The translations under genes and the position numbers were made by a program. The notes under the pieces were generated by a model, which did no database searches, was not told where the DNA came from, and saw only the letters and a list, made by a program, of their open reading frames with translations. From the NCBI GenBank assembly GCA_039707465.1, contig CM077648.1, positions 71,505,619 through 71,569,618 of the forward strand: a DNA stretch of 64,000 bases, read 5' to 3'. This DNA comes from Rhabdophis nuchalis. Taxonomy: Eukaryota > Chordata > Lepidosauria > Squamata > Natricidae. This document shows, one piece after another, positions 12,061-22,835 of this stretch. Numbering within the stretch: the stretch's first letter is position 1; each line of letters begins with the position of its first letter.

Positions 12061-13262
12061 CAACAGTTTTGGAACAAATACCAGGGGAAGAAAAGATTCC
12101 TTCAGAATATTTGGATTTGAAAGACGTTTTTAGCGAGAAATCTTCTGACAAACTTCCGCCCCACCGCTCCACAGACTGCACCATTGATTTCCTCCCTGGG
12201 GTGCAACTACCTAAACCACAAATTTATTCCATGACACCAGGAGAAATGGTGGAATTGCGCAAGTTCATTGACAAAAATTTGGCGAGAGGTTTTATTGAAC
12301 CTGCTAGACCTCGAGTCGCGGCTCCTGTTATGTTCAGAGAGAAGAAAGACAGCCAACTCCGCCTAGTGGTGGATTACAGGAATTTGAACACCATCTGCGC
12401 TGAAAATGTCTACTCCCTCCCCCTCATGAAAGATATGCTTTTTACAAAACTGGATCTCAGAGAAGCTTACTATAGGATTAGGATTAAAGAAGGTGATGAA
12501 TGGAAAACAGCTTTTAATTGCCCCTTAGGTTGTTTTCAATTTAAAGTTCTACCATTTGGTCTACAAGGTGCACCAGCGGTTTTCATGCAACTGATAAACA
12601 TGGTCTTACATCAACACCTGTACAAAGGCGTTATCGTATATCTTGATGATATCCTTATTTACACGGAAACACGTGAAGAACATGTAAAGCTTGTCCGTTC
12701 TGTTTTGCGCAAACTGAGGGCGGCGGAGCTATATGCTAAACTCTTAAAGTGTGAATTTCATCAAAGCAAGATCGATTATCTCGGATACCGCATTTCGTCA
12801 GGAGGTATTGAGATGGATCCTGCTAAAGTAAAGGCAGTAACTGAATGGGCCCCACCTCGCACCCGTAAACAATTGCAAAGTTTCTTGGGGTTTGTGAACT
12901 TTTACCACCAATTTATCCCCTCTTTTGCCAGTATTGCTCTACCAATTATGAACTTACTTAAAACAAAGGGTGATGATAAACCACGACCTAGTAAACCCCT
13001 GAACTGGTCTATGGAATGCCAAGCAGCCTTCGAAAAACTTAAACGCTTATTTGCAGCAGAACCAATTTTGAAACACCCAGACATGGATGCCCCTTTTGTT
13101 GTACAAGCTGATGCCAGCGATGTAGCGGTTGGCGCAGTTCTACTCCAATACAACTCCAACCAGGAATTACAACCTTGTGCTTATACCTCTCGTAAACTCT
13201 CAGATCCGGAAAGAAGATGGGCTATTTGAGAAAAAGAGGCTTTTGCAGAGCGGTGGGCCTTC
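12061..13262 (+). pseudogene. Chromovirus reverse transcriptase and RNase H part of pol
   Basis: LRLVVDYRNLN, FTKLDLREAYY, LPFGLQGAPAVF and YLDDILIY (12639-12662) are the Gypsy RT blocks in order, so the catalytic DD is intact. RNase H follows with QADASDVAVGAVL. A few codons are missing between MKDML and FTKLDL near 12438. An in-frame TGA at 13227-13229 interrupts RNase H at the WAI/EKEAFA block. Enzymatic function is lost unless the stop is bypassed. Confidence 0.9.
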
Positions 13263-14969
13263 ATGACTTGGCGGCATTTCTTAGAAGGAGCATCTCACCC
13301 GTTTGAGGTATGGACTGATCGTAAAAATTTAGAATCTCTCCGGACACCTCGCAAACTTTCTCCTAAACAAGTCCGGTGGTCTCAATATTTCAGTTGTTTT
13401 AATTTTTCCACGAAATATATTCCTGGAGGAAAAAACTTTATGGCGGATGCGTTATCACGCCTCCCTCAATACAATTCCTCTAAGCTTACAGTGATCCAGC
13501 CTGTCATCCTGGTGTGTGACTTAGCTGCTCCGGTAACCACTCGCAGCCATTCGATTCTGCAGGCCGAGACCCCTCCTGAATTAATCTCTAAAATTAAAGA
13601 GGAACTTCAAGCTGATGAGTGGTTTGCTGCACATTGTGGAGACTGTACTTTGCGGGATGACTTACCCTGGATGGGTTCTAAACTTTACGTCCCGGCTAAA
13701 CTCCGTACCTTGGTACTCCAGAGGGCGCACGATTCTCGTCTGGCTGGCCATTTTGGTTTCGTGAAGACCCTACACTTACTTAAGCGTCAATTCTGGTGGC
13801 CTTATATGAAAAAAGATGGGGAGTCTTACATTGCTAGTTGCCAAATTTGTGCTGCATGTAAACGCCCTCCTGGCAAACCTCATGGTCTCCTCCAGTCTGC
13901 AGCACGGCCAGAATCTCCTTGGAAGGAGATATCTATGGACTTCATTGTGGATCTTCCTAGTAGCCGTGGTTTCACTGTCATATGGGTAGTTACTGATCTG
14001 TTTTCGAAGCAGGTTCATTTTGTTCCGTGTTCTGGAATCCCATCGGCTAAGGCGCTAGCAAAACTTTACCTGAATCACATTTATCGGCTACACGAAGTTC
14101 CTCGACGTATTATTTCTGTTCGCTTCTCGATTTTGGAAGGAATTCTTGAAGATGATTGGCTCCTCCCAGGGATTAAGCTCCTCCCACCACCCGCAGACGA
14201 ACGGAGCTTGTGAGAGGGCTAATTCCGTTTTGGAACAATATTTGCGATGTTTCATTAATTACCAGCAAGACGATTGGGCCGACCTGTTAATCCATGCTGA
14301 GGTGGCATATAACAATTCCGTTCATAGCAGCACCGGTATGACTCCCTTTAAATTGATCTATGGTCAAGACTTTGTGCCTATTCCCGAGTTCCCTCACGAG
14401 TCTCCTACCGTTCTCTCTCTCTCTCGGATTGGAGTAGTAAGATGTCGTCATTTTGGCCGGTGGCACGGAAAACGTTGGATGATGCTCACCAATCTCATAA
14501 ATTGTATGCTGATAAGAAACGAATTGCCCCTCCAGATTATAAAGTTGGTGACCGTGTTTACCTTTCTACCAGATTCTTGGGGAGCCCTCAGAAATGTAGG
14601 AAATTGGGCCCGAAATATGTTGGACCTTTCCCCATTGTTAAAATTATCAGCTCCGTGTCAGTCAAACTGGATTTACCAAAAACTTATCGTCGTCTTTACC
14701 CAATTTTCCATGTCCATCTATTGAAGCCTGAACACACATCTTATCTTCGGCAACCACAATCTGAACCCCCACCACCGTTACTAGTTGCTGGTGAACCCCA
14801 TTACGAAGTGAAAGACATTTTGGATTCTAGAGTGTGGAGAAATAAAGTTCAATACCTGGTGTCGTGGAGGGATTTCCCTCCCTCCCATACCGAGTGGGTG
14901 GATAAACGCCATGTTCGAACCCCTAAAGTGCTAAAGAAATTTTATGCGAAATATCCTGACAAGCCTTAA
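13263..14969 (+). pseudogene. Chromovirus RNase H end, integrase and chromodomain
   Basis: The RNase H end (FEVWTDRKNLE, MADALSRLP) is followed by the integrase zinc-binding region (H..H near 13728-13770, CQIC..CK near 13842-13863) and the core start MDFIVDLP. The frame changes near 14130-14150, where several residues around the second catalytic Asp are missing, and again near 14430. The third frame carries the GPKYVGPFPI block and a C-terminal chromodomain at about 14803-14967 (YEVKDILDSR, YLVSWRDFPPSHTEW). In this group the chromodomain steers integration to heterochromatin. Pol is non-functional. Confidence 0.9.
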
Positions 14970-15082
14970 CCACTGTTATTCTTTTCTGTGTGTATTTTCT
15001 GTTTGTCTCTGTCCCTCTCGGTGTTTTTGTGTGTTTGTGTTTTATTCCAGGACTAACGTCGCTTTTCTGGAGGAGGGCCGGA

Positions 15083-15466
15083 TGTCAGCCTTTGCTTTTG
15101 CTTGCTTCGGCTGTCATATTGTAACCGGGGGGGGGGGGATTTGTGTTGCTAGCTTACAAGTGTGCAGGAGAGAGGGATGTGGCCACGGACTGTTATCACC
15201 TCGGCTAACGATCTGCATTCCATTCTGATGATGACCCTGGGCAGGAGATACACCTGATGTCGTGAATGGCTTTGCATTGGACAATATGCTGGGGTCAAGA
15301 GACAAAGGGAGGGGTTATGCTTTGATACGTGTGTTGCGCGCCTAAATGTTTCATTCCTTGCTTGACTTTCGCTGCAGTCTTATTATATTCAGTAAAAGTA
15401 AACTTAAACTTACCAAATGAGTTTGAGCATCGTCTTTCCTGATTTATGATGGAAGCAGATCTGACA
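15083..15466 (+). repeat. 3' LTR of the chromovirus
   Basis: 384 bp and highly similar to 10812-11173 apart from a shorter G-run and the extra block near 15320-15345. The similarity suggests a fairly recent insertion, although the internal region has already decayed. Confidence 0.9.
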
Positions 15467-15648
15467 CCTACTACTGGAAGTCTTTAAGAAGATGTTGGAT
15501 AGCCATTTGTCTGAAATGGTATAGGGCTTCCTGCCTAGGCAAGGAGTTGGGCTAGATGACCTCCAAGGTCCCTTCCAACTCTGCTATTGTATTATTGCAT
15601 TACAGTAGGTAGGTAGATAGGGGAATAGAGAGAGAGGGAGAAATACAG

Positions 15649-15706
15649 TTTAATTTATTTTTATTATTATTTACACTTATATACCGCCCTATCTCCCGAA
15701 GGACTC
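15649..15706 (-). mobile_element. Very short L2 3' tail at the CR1 junction
   Basis: 'atttatttttattattattt' followed by 'ataccgccctatctcccgaagg' is a reverse-complement L2 3' end of about 58 bp. It is inserted between 'tacagttta' and 'aataaaagaggg', the same junction hit at 10519. Confidence 0.7.
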
Positions 15707-16325
15707 TAATAAAAGAGGGACTAGGGGAGACAGGATAGCAGCCTTCCAATATCTCAGGGGTTGCCACCAAGGAGAGAAGCAACTTAGAACCGAGGAGAAA
15801 TTTCCTGACAGTTAGAACAATTAACCAGTGGAACAGCTTGCCTCCAGAAGTTGTGAATGCCCCAACACTGCAAGTCTTCAAGAAGATGTTGGATAGCCAT
15901 TTGTCTGAAATGGTATAGGGCAGTGATGGCTAACCTTTTTTGGCTCGTGTGCCAAAAGCATGGGTAGTGCAGGGGCGATGTGCACAGGTGTGCCACATCC
16001 AAAATGCTATGTGCATGACCCCCTGCATTTGGCATGCTTTTTATGTCATCCCCAGGCTCCAGAGGCTTTATAGGAGCCTGGGGAGGGTGAAAACAGCCTT
16101 CCCCCACCTCCAGAGGGCAAAAAACTCAAAAGAAGGCCTAAATCAGCTGGCCAGGGCACACATACCAACTGAAGCTGACAGGGCAATGCCTCGCGTGGCC
16201 TAAGAAATGGTTCCGTGTGCCACCTGTGGCACCCGTGCCATAGGTTTGCCATCATGGGTATAGGGCTTCCTGCCTAGGCAGGGAGTTGGACTAGATGACC
16301 TCCAAGGTCCCTTCCAACTCTGCTA
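15707..16325 (+). mobile_element. CR1 3' end (copy b of Helitron 1) with hAT MITE inside
   Basis: The second CR1 3' terminus in Helitron 1 has the same 5' cut as copy a. The CR1 reading is seen as AGEEISR-like and NSLPPEVVNA fragments, ending 'aactctgctattgtattattg'. It is interrupted by the MITE at 15921-16257 exactly as in Helitron 3. Confidence 0.8.
15921..16257 (+). mobile_element. hAT MITE in CR1 copy b of Helitron 1
   Basis: Starts 'cagtgatggctaacc', ends 'ggtttgccatcatgg'. The 8-bp TSD gtataggg (15913-15920, 16258-16265) is perfect and is itself CR1 sequence. Same family as 2999-3619. Confidence 0.85.
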
Positions 16326-16711
16326 TTGTATTATTGTATTACAGTAGGTAGGTAGATAGAGGGATAGATAGAGAGGGAGAAATAAGGTAGGTAGGTGGGT
16401 GGCTGGATGGATAGATAGATAGAAACACGGTAGGTAGGTAGATTGGGTGATAGAGAGAAATACAGTAGGTAGGTAGGTAGAGGGAGAAATGAAGAAATAT
16501 AGTAGGTAGGTAGGTAGGTGGATAGATAGGGAGAAATACAGTAGGTAGGTAGGTAGGTAGGGGGATTGATAGGGAGAAATACAGTAGGTAGGTAGGTAGG
16601 TAGGTAGGTAGAGGGAGATAGGTAAGTAGAGGGATAGACAGGGAGAAATACCGTAGGTAGGTAGGTAGGTGTATAGATAGCAAGAAATACAGTAGGTAGG
16701 TAGGTAGAGGA
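16326..16711 (+). repeat. TAGG-rich minisatellite of Helitron 1, left block
   Basis: Runs of 'taggtaggtagg' alternate with 'agagggatagatag' and 'gggagaaatacag', giving an irregular unit of roughly 40-60 bp. It directly follows the CR1 end. Long minus-strand ORFs rich in LPTYLPTVFL are by-products of the repeat. The block resumes at 30490 after the inserted L2. Confidence 0.9.
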
Positions 16712-16712
16712 A

Positions 16713-18277
16713 TGTTTGCGCATGCGTGATAATGGAGGTCGCGCTCTGAGGACACTGAAGGAGCCCAGGGGGTCGTTTTACCTTAGGAGGATGTCGCCAG
16801 CCCTCACCAACCATCCCTGAGGGCTGGCTTGGCGAGCCGATTTGCCAGCCGTTGTGCCGGGCCGCCCAGATGCAGAGGGAGAGCCGTGCGAGCGACGGCA
16901 GAGGCGATGAGCTGGGAGCGTGGTCGAGTCGGCCTGTTGCGGCCTAGAGCGTCCCGGTGCAGCCGGAAGTAATGGAGGTAGGCCGCGAAGCCGGGACGCA
17001 GAAGATCACTAGATGGCCGGATCGGGCCGGGTCGGGCGGACTGCCATTGGGCCGCACGACTGGTGGCAGGTCGTGTGGCCGCACCCGACCCTGACCCGAG
17101 CATTCCCCACCCGATCCGAGCCCGGAGCGGCGCTTTGAGGTCGGAGCGGCAGAGCGGTGAGAATTGGCGAGAATGGCGGCATTGACTGTTTGCATGGGGT
17201 GAGAGGATGTTACTGAAGAGAGGAGAACGTTGGCGAGAGGACGTGTTGAAGGATATTGCTGCTAGAGGAGTTGGAGGAGTCCGGAAGGTGAGAGGACATG
17301 AGAGGAGAGATTGGAAGAACGTGGGGAGAGGAAATGTGGAGATGGAGAAGGAGATGGAGATAGAGATGGAAGGAGGAGAAGGAAATGGAGATGGTGATGG
17401 AGATGGAGATGAAAGAAGGAGAAGGAGATGGAGAAAGAGATGGAAGAAGGAGAAGGAGAATGGAGAGTTGAAGGGGAGAAATGGAAGGAAATGCAAGGAA
17501 AGTGTTTGAATAGAATGATAAGGAATGATGGAGTGGGCGGATAGACGATGAACATCAAGCAGCCGGATCGTGGAATGGTGGACTGTGGACGAGGAAGACC
17601 CAGGAAGATCTTGGAGTGAGTGCACTGGACTGGAGGAGGCAAGTCGAGCCATCACATGGCAGCACTTTACATCAGGCCGCATGACGGACTAATTAGTCAT
17701 GCGGCACTAAATGCTGACTAAGGCCTATGTGGCTGGAAAAGACAGATGGATGGGGCCTTTGATGGGACTAAATTGTGATCTCCCCATCTGTAAGATCTTT
17801 GACTGTCTGATTCTACCCCTCCTGTCTTAAGGACTATCTATTGCACATAACTTAAATACCTGTCACTTTATTTTATCCTGGACTCTTTCGGACTCTTTTT
17901 ATGTCTCCTAGGTTTGGACGACCTCTGGGTTTCTAGATATGTACTCTAGACGTGATCTCCTTTGCCTGCGAGAGTCTCCCCTCTCGCAGGCCTGGCCCCC
18001 TTGTCTAACACGGGCCCACCTTGATGATGGACTGATTGTTCCTGAGAGGTGGGCGAAGCGCAAACGGGATTCTTGGGTAATTTTTTAATTCGGCTTTTAG
18101 GGGGTTCAAGGGTGGAAGGGGGAATAGTCCAGGGGGGGACAGCAAACGATTGGGCCGGCCGGCGGAAGTAGGGTAACGGAGGAAGGGGAAGGGGGGGTCG
18201 TTTCCACTGAGGTTTTATCCATCGATTCAGTCTTAGGGAGGGGCAGGGGCGGTGGGAGACGGAATGGGCATCATCGG
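16713..18277 (+). promoter_or_regulatory. L2 copy 2 5'UTR, CpG-rich, probable internal promoter
   Basis: GC- and CpG-rich sequence (especially 16713-17130), then a GGAGAT/GAAGGA purine-rich stretch (17200-17480), then 'ttttttaattcggcttttag' shared with L2 copy 1. Position and composition fit the internal promoter region of a LINE. The 292-residue minus-strand ORF here is not supported as a gene. Confidence 0.6.
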
Positions 18278-20726
18278 TTGGAAGACCGTGGCCGCTGGAT
18301 ACAGGCAGTCACATGCTCCAACTCCCCGCGCTCCCATCGCAGACTAGGAGGGAAGGAATCAGAGACCCGGGGCCCTAGGCTGATGTTATGCAATGCCAGG
18401 TCCGTGGTACAGAAAGCCCCCCTCATTCATGACCTTGTGTCAGAGGGGGACCCGGACCTGGTGGGTATAACGGAAACCTGGTTGGGCCACGAGGGGGTTT
18501 TACCCCTCGTGGAAATGTGCCCACCAGGTTACCGAGCCTTTCATCAGCCTAGGGCCCTAGGGAGGGGTGGGGGGGTGGCGATTATGGTTAAGGAAAGTCT
18601 TGAGCCGAAGGAGACCACGATCCCTCAGACGACCGGTTGTGAGTCTCTGCGTGAGATGGGGCCTAGGGAGGCAGTTGGGTGTGTTAGTTGTGTACCTGGC
18701 TCCTCGCTATGCAACAACAGCCCTGCCCGAGCTCCTAGAGGTGATAGCCGAGGCGGCGGTTGAGACCCCCAGACTATTGGTCATGGGGGACTTTAACTTG
18801 CCATCAGTAGGCGAGGCCTCTGGAGCAGCTCGGGAGTTCATGGCCTCCATGACGGCCATGGACCTGACCCAGGTAGTTTTAGGCCCTACTCACGAGAGAG
18901 GACACACCCTGGATCTAATCTTCATCTCGGGACGGTGGAGCAGTGATCTGGGAATAAGTCATCACTCCCTTGTCATGGACAGGTCACGCTCTCCTCCGGC
19001 TGGACTTGCCAATCGCCTCACCTCACAGCGGGGAGGCGGAACTGGATATTCCTAGATGGTTCTGCCCCAGGCTCCTGGTGGACCCGGAAAGGTTCCAGAG
19101 GGAGCTTGGGCCAATTCCTGTGACCCTGCCCCGCGACTCAACTGAGGACCTAGTGGCCGCATGGCTAACTGCGGCCACGGGGGCCTTGGACCAAGTCGCG
19201 CACTTGCGGCCTCTCTTGCGGTGACGAACCACCCAGGCTCCTTGGTTTACTGAGGAGCTGAGGGAGATGAAGCGCCACAAGAGACGCCTAGAGAGCAGAT
19301 GGAGATCCTCTCGCTCCGAAGCCGACCGAACACTAGTGAGAACCCATATTAGGGCTTCCTTAGTGGCGATAAGGGTGGCCAAACGTGAGTATTGCGCCAC
19401 CCTTATTGCATCCGCAGATAACCGCCCTGCCGCCCTGTTTGGGGTGACCCGCTCCCGCCTTCACCAGAGGCCGCGGGAAGCCCCTCTGCAGCGTCGAGCA
19501 GAGGAATTTGGGATTTATCTGCAGGAGAAAATCACTCGGATTCGGAATGAGCTACCCTCCATCGACAGTGGTCCAGTGGGATTGTCCGAGGCTGGTCTTG
19601 AGGCACCATTCTGGGAGGAGTTTGACTTTGTTACTACAGAGGATATAGACAGGCTGTCAAGGAGACTTAAGGCGACCACATGTTTATTGGACCCGTGTCC
19701 CTCCTGGCTTGTACTGGCATCCTGGGAGACGACACGAGGCTGGCTCCAGGGGATCTTTGAGTGAGGGGTCCTTGCCTGCCGTCTTGAAAGAGGCGGTAGT
19801 GAGGCCCCTCCTCAAGAAGCCTTCCCTGGACCCAGCATTATTGGAGAACTATTGTCCGGTCTCCAACCTTCACTTTTTAGTGAAGGTTGTTGAGAGTGTG
19901 ATGGCCCAACAGTTTCCGCGACACCTGGAGGAAGTTGATTATCTAGACCCGCGCCAGTCTGGCTTCCGACCCGATCACAGCACCAAGACGGCATTGGTCG
20001 CGTTGGTTGATGATCTCTGGAGGGCGTGGGAAGCCCCTCTGCAGCGTCGAGCAGAGGAATTTGGGATTTATCTGCAGGAGAAAATCACTCGGATTCGGAA
20101 TGAGCTACCCTCCATCGACAGTGGTCCAGTGGGATTGTCCGAGGCTGGTCTTGAGGCACCATTCTGGGAGGAGTTTGACTTTGTTACTACAGAGGATATA
20201 GACAGGCTGTCAAGGAGACTTAAGGCGACCACATGTTTATTGGACCCGTGTCCCTCCTGGCTTGTACTGGCATCCTGGGAGACGACACGAGGCTGGCTCC
20301 AGGGGATCTTTGAGTGAGGGGTCCTTGCCTGCCGTCTTGAAAGAGGCGGTAGTGAGGCCCCTCCTCAAGAAGCCTTCCCTGGACCCAGCATTATTGGAGA
20401 ACTATTGTCCGGTCTCCAACCTTCACTTTTTAGTGAAGGTTGTTGAGAGTGTGATGGCCCAACAGTTTCCGCGACACCTGGAGGAAGTTGATTATCTAGA
20501 CCCGCGCCAGTCTGGCTTCCGACCCGATCACAGCACCAAGACGGCATTGGTCGCGTTGGTTGATGATCTCTGGAGGGCGTGGGATAGAGGCTGTTCCTCT
20601 ATCCTAGTCCTGTTAGACCTCTCAGCGGCTTTTGATACCATCGACCATGGTATCCTATTGCACCGACTGGGGGGGTTGGGGCTGGGAGGCACCGTTCTAC
20701 GGTGGTTCTCATCCTACCTCTCTGGT
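18278..20726 (+). pseudogene. L2 copy 2 ORF2, N-terminal part, multiply frameshifted
   Basis: Endonuclease blocks GPRLMLCNARSVV, LVGITETWLGHEG and LLVMGDFNLPS appear, but the frame changes near 18655 and near 18950, and a TGA sits at 19222-19224. The connector and RT start follow (PSLDPALLENYCPVSNL, LLDLSAAFDTIDHGILL). A perfect 553-bp tandem repeat (19475-20580) doubles part of the connector and early RT. Coding stops at the half-L1 insertion. Confidence 0.85.
19475..20580 (+). repeat. 553-bp tandem duplication inside L2 copy 2
   Basis: 19475-20027 is repeated as 20028-20580. By reading, the copies look identical; both share the private loss of about eleven bases at 'ggggatctttgagtg', which other L2 copies keep as 'ggcattgtcaacgcatctttg'. 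Junction microhomology is GTGGGA/CGGGAA. This is either a recent event or an assembly error. Confidence 0.9.
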
Positions 20727-21432
20727 CGGTCGCAATATGTGTTTTGTTTCTTTTTCGTTTTGAAAAAGTTTTATTGGGTTTTACAAATTTTAGAAGAAAT
20801 AGGAAAAGGGTATAAGGTGATACAAAGACATTTTGAGAACCTCTATGTTGGAGGTGTTGGCCCCCTCCGAGGCTTCATATAAAAAATAGATAATACAATA
20901 AATTTTTCATTTGTTCTACAAAGTGGAAAGAGATACAGATATTTCAATTTAAAATCTATGCAATCAATCATTTATAAACATCCAAATCAAAGTTACACTA
21001 AACAAAAATAAAGTCACTTGTGAGATCTAAGTCTTTTGGCAATTGTGTCTTCCTCTCCCTGACCTCCAGTGGGCGGAGCCGTGGCCCCCTCCGTTCCCCC
21101 ATTTTCATCCTCCAGGATTGAGGAATGTTTTTTGAGAAAGGCGTCCGCCTCTGCAATTGTTTTAATTCTTACCCTTCCTCCCTCCCAGAACACCAACATT
21201 CCCTCAGGCATCACCCACTTGAACCACACCCCCTTTTTGAATAATCTTTTGGATAAGAAGGAATATTTCCTCCTTATCTCTCTAATCTTTTTCGGGATCT
21301 GTTTCAAATTGATAGATTAAAGGACCGTCTCTCTGTGCTCTCAGGATCCCCTCCTTGTAGACCTTCTTACAAATTTAATATGTATCTCTCTGGGTACTTC
21401 ATTTATCCTGGCATATGCTGAATTAATTCTTT

Positions 21433-21602
21433 AAATTTATTTATTTTATTTATTTATTTATTTATTTAAATTTATATCCCGCCCTTCTCCACAGAGGACC
21501 CAGGGCGGCGCACAGGAAATTTAAAAACATACAAAATACAATAAATATAATTTATAATAAATATAAATATATTATAAATATAAATATAATAAATATAAAT
21601 CA
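21433..21602 (-). mobile_element. L2 3' end inserted in half-L1 ORF1
   Basis: (TTTA)n followed by 'atatcccgcccttctccacag' and 'gcgcacaggaaattt' is the reverse complement of the L2 end. About 170 bp remain. Confidence 0.8.
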
Positions 21603-21848
21603 GATCGATGTCCCCCCAAATATCTTCTTTACTCTTTTTTGTATAATCTGCTAATATCGTACACATTAAATCTTTCAGGTCCTCAGTGCTTGACTCAGGG
21701 ACGTTCTGAAATCTTAAAAAGTAAGACATTCTTTCAAAATCCATCCTAGACATATGACCAGCCAAATCCACTATTTCATTATGATAATTTTTTAGCTCTT
21801 CCCTTGTCTCAGCCATCCCCCCCTCCAGTCCATCGATTCTTTGTTTAT

Positions 21849-22239
21849 TTCGCTCCCACAGAGAGGGACTGCTCCGGGTGCCGTCCACTAGACTCTGTCA
21901 GCGGGCGACGCCCAGGGGAAGGGCTCTCTCTGTGGCAGGCCCGGCCCTCTGGAACGACCTTCCCCCCGATATTAGAACGACCACGGACCTCCGCTCCTTC
22001 CGCCTGAAATTGAAGACTCATCTTTTCCGCCTGGCCGGCCTAGGGTAGTCTCTCTGTCTATGGGTTTTTAAATGTATACTATATTTATTGGATGTTTTTA
22101 GTTAAGGGGATTTTAGCACAGGATTGATTGAGTTTAATTCGTTTTAATTTGTATGTATTTTGTATATTTTTCGTTTTTTAATTTCCCTGTGCACCGCCCC
22201 GAGTCCCTGTGGGGAGAGGGTGCGGTCAATAAATGCAAC

Positions 22240-22335
<96 letters not shown>

Positions 22336-22336
22336 T
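21849..22336 (+). mobile_element. L2 3' end with a 96-bp (ATT)n tail inserted in half-L1 ORF1
   Basis: Starts 'tttcgctcccacagagaggg' and encodes the L2 RT end (SLWQARPSGTTF in one frame). It finishes with 'ctgtgcaccgccccgagtcc' and about 32 ATT units (22241-22336). The Asn, Ile and Leu homopolymer ORFs in this interval come from the ATT run. Confidence 0.85.
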
Positions 22337-22835
22337 TCCATTAGTGCTTTCTGTGTCTCCAAAAGTTCTAATTTTGAACTGACATTGTCCTTCCGGATTT
22401 CTTTAATTTGTTTCATAATGTTTTGAAGAGTTTCCTCTATTGCTGATAACTTAGCATCCACCTCTGTTTCTTTGGGTAACATTGAAGTAAACTTAGGTTG
22501 ATGTAGCTGCTTTTTTGAAGCCATAATGAAAGTTTTAAGTCCTTGTCACTAATATGGCGTCTGTTGGAGAGGCAGTCCGTGAGGCAAGGAGAGAGCAAAA
22601 GCCAATGTCCAAATTCAAAGTTCCATTTGGTTATAATCCAGAGAGAAAACAAGTTCTTAAAGGCAATCAGATAACCCTGATGACCCAGGTGACCCTGCCT
22701 CGCGACTCGACTGAGGACCTAGTGGCCGCATGGTTGAGTGCGGCCACGGGGGCCTTGGACCGAGTCGCGCCCTTGCGGCCTCTCTTGTAGCGTCGAACCA
22801 CCCAGGCTCCCTGGTTTACTGAGGAGCTTCGGGGG

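Larger units (their letters stand above)
10812..15466 (+). mobile_element. Ty3/Gypsy chromovirus with two LTRs, defective
   Basis: Two near-identical LTRs (TGTCAGCC...TCTGACA) flank gag, RT, RNase H and integrase remnants, with a chromodomain at the C-terminus of pol. A purine-rich tract ('ggaggagggccgga') precedes the 3' LTR. The flanks are cccga and cctac; against the CR1 sequence this could be an aged 5-bp TSD, but it is not clean. The order RT-RNaseH-IN-chromodomain puts it in the chromovirus branch of Ty3/Gypsy. It inserted into the CR1 segment of Helitron 1. Confidence 0.9.
10573..15597 (+). mobile_element. CR1 3' end (copy a of Helitron 1), split by a Gypsy element
   Basis: 10573-10811 and 15467-15597 together form a CR1 3' terminus. 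The coding strand reads AAFQYLRGCHKEEEVKQFSKA and RRNFLTVRTINQWN, the typical CR1 ORF2 C-terminus. It is followed by the non-coding 'ccttccaactctgctattgtattattg'. The same truncated CR1, beginning at the same base next to 'aaatacagtttaataaaagag', recurs at 15707, 37868, 39783 and 40191. It is therefore part of the Helitron cargo, not five separate insertions. Confidence 0.8.
21014..22524 (-). pseudogene. L1 ORF1-like gene of the half-L1, broken by two L2 inserts
   Basis: The ATG is the complement of 22522-22524. The N-terminal segment (MASKKQLHQPKF, then KLSAIEETLQNIMKQIKEIR) is coiled-coil like. After an L2 insert (21849-22336) the middle reads RIDGLEGGMAETREEL and the RRM start MSYFLRFQNVPESSTEDL. 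After a second insert (21433-21602) the C-terminal domain reads FVRRS, then in another frame REIRRKYSFLSKRLF and GVWFKWVMPEGMLVFWEGG, ending KRLRSHK. This order of coiled coil, RRM and C-terminal domain is that of L1 ORF1p, an RNA-binding trimer. Small frameshifts near 21310-21360 add to the damage. Confidence 0.8.

Noticed and set aside
16804..17682. 292-codon minus-strand ORF
   Set aside because: It lies in the CpG- and purine-rich 5'UTR of L2 copy 2, low complexity in its C-terminal half, no family resemblance.
22144..22524. Poly-Asn, poly-Ile and poly-Leu ORFs
   Set aside because: Product of the (ATT)n tail of an inserted L2. Only the first 60 or so residues of the minus-strand ORF belong to the half-L1 ORF1.
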